Origin: Euzebyaceae bacterium | Lineage (GTDB): Bacteria > Actinomycetota > Nitriliruptoria > Euzebyales > Egibacteraceae | Direction: 5' to 3' | NCBI GenBank assembly: GCA_013698135.1 | Contig: JACCVM010000220.1 | Span: 1-7,227, forward strand | DNA length: 7,227 bases | In this document: one piece after another, positions 5,864 to 7,227 of the stretch | How positions within the stretch are numbered: the first letter of the stretch is position 1 | Layout: each line of letters begins with the position of its first letter | Notes under the pieces: model-generated | The model's input: only the letters and a program-made list of their open reading frames with translations | Told to the model about the DNA's origin: nothing | Database searches by the model: none | Program-made: the position numbers and the translations under genes

Positions 5864-6628
5864 TTGCGCGTCCTGGTGATCATCCCCACCTACAACGAAG
5901 CTCTGACCATGCCGGGCGTCGTTCGGCGCGTCCTGGACACGACCAGGGGCAGCGACCACGAGGTCGAGGTCCTCGTCGTCGACGACGCCTCCCCCGACGG
6001 CACGGGCGACCTCGCCGACGAGCTTGCCGCCACCCACGCTCGCGTGCATGTCCTGCACCGGCCCGTCAAGGACGGGCTTGGGCCGGCATACCGGGCCGGC
6101 TTCGCGTGGGCGATGCAACGGGGCTTCGAGGTGTGCTGCGGGATGGACGCCGATGAATCCCACGACCCTGCCGATCTTCCGCGGCTGCTGTGGGCCTTGG
6201 GCGGCGCGGACCTGGTGATCGGTTCCCGATACGTGCCCGGTGGCGGGGTGCGCGACTGGCCGTGGTACCGCCTGGCCTTGTCGCAGGGCGGCAACCGCTA
6301 CGCCAAGTCCGTGACGGGACTGCCGGTGGCCGACGCGACCTCCGGGTACCGCGCATTCCGCGTCGAGGTCCTGCAGGCCTTGAACCTGGCGACCGTGCAT
6401 TCCGACGGCTACGGCTTCCAGGTCGAGATGGCCCTGCGCACGTGGCGGCTGGGCTTTCGGATCGTCGAGGTCCCGATCATCTTCGTGGAGCGCACCGCGG
6501 GAGCGAGCAAGATCAATCGGGCGATCGTCTTCGAGGCGCTGTGGCGCGTGCTGCGGTGGGGGCTACATGGCCCGCGCCGGGCAGGGCCGCTGAACCCCGC
6601 CAGCGTCCTCCTGGTTGATCGCCACTAG
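5864..6628 (+). CDS. GT2 glycosyltransferase, polyprenol-phosphate mannose/glucose synthase-like (DPM1/Ppm1 type)
   Basis: A 254-aa GT-A fold glycosyltransferase. The family moves a sugar, usually mannose from GDP-mannose, to polyprenyl phosphate at the cytosolic membrane face, supplying lipid-linked donors for lipoglycans or protein O-mannosylation. Visible motifs: VIIPTYNE (5-12), VVDDASPDGT with D40/D41, GLGPAYRAGF, the metal-binding DxD D95-A-D97 in MDADESHDP, DLVIGSRYVPGG, DATSGYRAFR, GYGFQVEM, and the C-terminal FVERTAGASKI. The order and spacing match DPM1-type enzymes. The length is normal for a stand-alone catalytic domain, with no fused acyltransferase (unlike M. tuberculosis Ppm1) and no added GtrA-type membrane domain. 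E98 after the DxD sits where most relatives have a hydrophobic or small residue. Donor and acceptor cannot be proved from sequence. It starts with TTG behind a strong Shine-Dalgarno and is probably translated from an mrp read-through transcript. Confidence 0.87.
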   Translation: MRVLVIIPTYNEALTMPGVVRRVLDTTRGSDHEVEVLVVDDASPDGTGDLADELAATHARVHVLHRPVKDGLGPAYRAGFAWAMQRGFEVCCGMDADESHDPADLPRLLWALGGADLVIGSRYVPGGGVRDWPWYRLALSQGGNRYAKSVTGLPVADATSGYRAFRVEVLQALNLATVHSDGYGFQVEMALRTWRLGFRIVEVPIIFVERTAGASKINRAIVFEALWRVLRWGLHGPRRAGPLNPASVLLVDRH

Positions 6629-6631
6629 GAT
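6626..6631 (+). promoter_or_regulatory. Candidate -10 element for the small membrane protein gene
   Basis: TAGGAT overlaps the TAG stop of the glycosyltransferase and fits the actinobacterial TANNNT pattern. It would give a leader of about 26 nt before the ATG at 6664. No convincing -35 lies at normal spacing; the nearby TTGATC (6615-6620) is only 5 nt away. Co-transcription from upstream is equally possible. Confidence 0.2.
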
Positions 6632-6663
6632 CACCGCCCACGTACGGGAGGCGGGAGGCACCG

Positions 6664-7071
6664 ATGCGGACCACCTCAACGCCACAGGCCGGCCCGCCCC
6701 TGGTCTGGGACGATCGCTTGTGGGAGGACGCCTGGGAGCGACTGCTGTCGCACCCCGAGCGGCATCGCATCGCTGTCCAGGTGTGGCGCGGTGAGTTGGC
6801 CGCCGACCCGTTCGAGCGCCGCGTGTCCACGGAGCTGGCACGACGCTGGCGTCGGACGGCGCGCAACCTGGCATTGCTGTACGGCCTCTGGGCAATCTTC
6901 TGGGGCCTGCTGACCTGGGACGATTGGCGACCCGACGGCGTCCTGCGCTCCCTGCTGACGATCAGCTGCGCACTCATCGGCGTCGCCGCGGTCAGCGCCT
7001 GCCTCGCCGCCCGCCGCCGCCTACGCAAGCACCTGCGCCGCTGGGCCACCGCCGCCGAACCATCGACGTAA
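6664..7071 (+). CDS. Small tryptophan-rich protein with two predicted membrane helices, function unknown
   Basis: A 135-aa protein not recognised as a named family. The ATG at 6664 has a strong GGGAGG Shine-Dalgarno (6653-6658) five nt upstream, so the start is well supported. Residues 1-65 are soluble and charged, with a Trp-rich opening (LVWDDRLWEDAWERLLSHPE, residues 13-32) and a basic helix (RRWRRTARN, 60-68). Two hydrophobic helices follow at about 68-85 (LALLYGLWAIFWGLLTW) and 94-116, joined by a short loop DDWRPDG. A basic tail (RRRLRKHLRRW) follows. By the positive-inside rule, both termini should face the cytosol. Ten tryptophans in 135 residues is high. It lies 35 nt after the glycosyltransferase and may be co-expressed with it, but no functional link is shown. 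Confidence 0.72.
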   Translation: MRTTSTPQAGPPLVWDDRLWEDAWERLLSHPERHRIAVQVWRGELAADPFERRVSTELARRWRRTARNLALLYGLWAIFWGLLTWDDWRPDGVLRSLLTISCALIGVAAVSACLAARRRLRKHLRRWATAAEPST

Positions 7072-7137
7072 CACTGACCCGGTGCTTGACCTGGGAAAGC
7101 CAGCAGACGTGGACAGCTTGCAACAGCGGCCCGAGCG
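7072..7137. other. Short intergenic region between convergent genes
   Basis: Sixty-six bases between the stop of the small membrane protein and the stop of the incoming minus-strand gene. Only short imperfect stems are seen, for example CTGG/CCAG at 7091-7094 and 7100-7103. A 5-bp stem AGGCT/AGCCT (7140-7144 and 7150-7154) lies just inside the neighbouring gene. None has a T-tract, so no terminator is called with confidence. Confidence 0.4.
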
Positions 7138-7227
7138 TTAGGCTGCGGGAGCCTCGGCAGTGGGCGCCGACCCGCGGCGGCGCACGCCGAAGACGACGCG
7201 GCCGACGATCGCCAGCAGCGGCGGCAG
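7138..7227 (-). CDS. C-terminal 29 residues of an unidentified minus-strand protein (enters from right edge)
   Basis: Reading the minus strand from 7227 gives 29 open codons and a TAA at 7140-7138. The fragment starts with a hydrophobic stretch (LPPLLAIVGRVVFGV), then three arginines and a Gly/Ala/Pro-rich polar tail. This is what the end of a last membrane helix with a short cytosolic tail would look like. Codons are GC-rich at the third position, as in the neighbours, which supports real coding. The fragment is too short to assign a family. Confidence 0.55.
   Translation of the reverse strand: MPPLLAIVGRVVFGVRRRGSAPTAEAPAA

Noticed and set aside
7086..7090. TTGAC as a -35 of a plus-strand promoter near the right end
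   Set aside because: No -10-like hexamer lies at 16-19 nt downstream, and the next gene is on the opposite strand.

Overview
The window is very GC-rich (about 70% by eye). Its genes are tightly packed, with GTG and TTG starts alongside ATG. The gene set is an LppM-type lipoprotein, a PPOX-like split-barrel protein, an Mrp ATPase without the usual C-terminal CxxC, and a polyprenol-phosphate mannose synthase-like glycosyltransferase. Together these suggest an actinobacterium, possibly a deep-branching, poorly characterised lineage such as Nitriliruptoria or Acidimicrobiia. That placement is an inference from gene content and base composition, not from a marker gene.

Layout from left to right: (1) the N-terminal part of an EamA/DMT-type membrane transporter on the minus strand, running off the left edge (1-330). 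(2) A divergent intergenic region (331-429) in which candidate -10 elements for both directions share one AT-rich core. (3) A plus-strand protein of 350 aa with an unfamiliar N-terminal region, a PPOX-like domain and a charged C-terminal helix (430-1482). (4) A convergent minus-strand LppM-like lipoprotein whose stop codon is one base from the previous stop (1484-2221). (5) A divergent, unusually long PilB/GspE-type ATPase of 760 aa, which carries a double zinc ribbon and a complete response-regulator receiver domain after the motor (2286-4568). (6) A structured intergenic region, then the Fe-S carrier ATPase Mrp (4705-5823). (7) A GT2 glycosyltransferase with a TTG start, its Shine-Dalgarno partly inside a perfect 8-bp hairpin (5864-6628). 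(8) A small tryptophan-rich protein with two membrane segments (6664-7071). (9) The last 29 codons of a minus-strand gene entering from the right edge (7138-7227).

The genes do not form one obvious pathway. mrp, the glycosyltransferase and the small membrane protein lie in a row on the plus strand with gaps of 40 and 35 nt and could be co-transcribed. The pilB-like gene stands alone here, with no pilC, pilT, pilM or pilin gene beside it. It is the most remarkable object in the window: a pilus or secretion motor that appears able to take a nucleotide-messenger input at its N-terminus (MshEN-like domain) and a phosphorylation input at its C-terminus (receiver domain). No RNA gene, mobile element or CRISPR array was seen, and no stretch longer than 300 bases lacks a gene.
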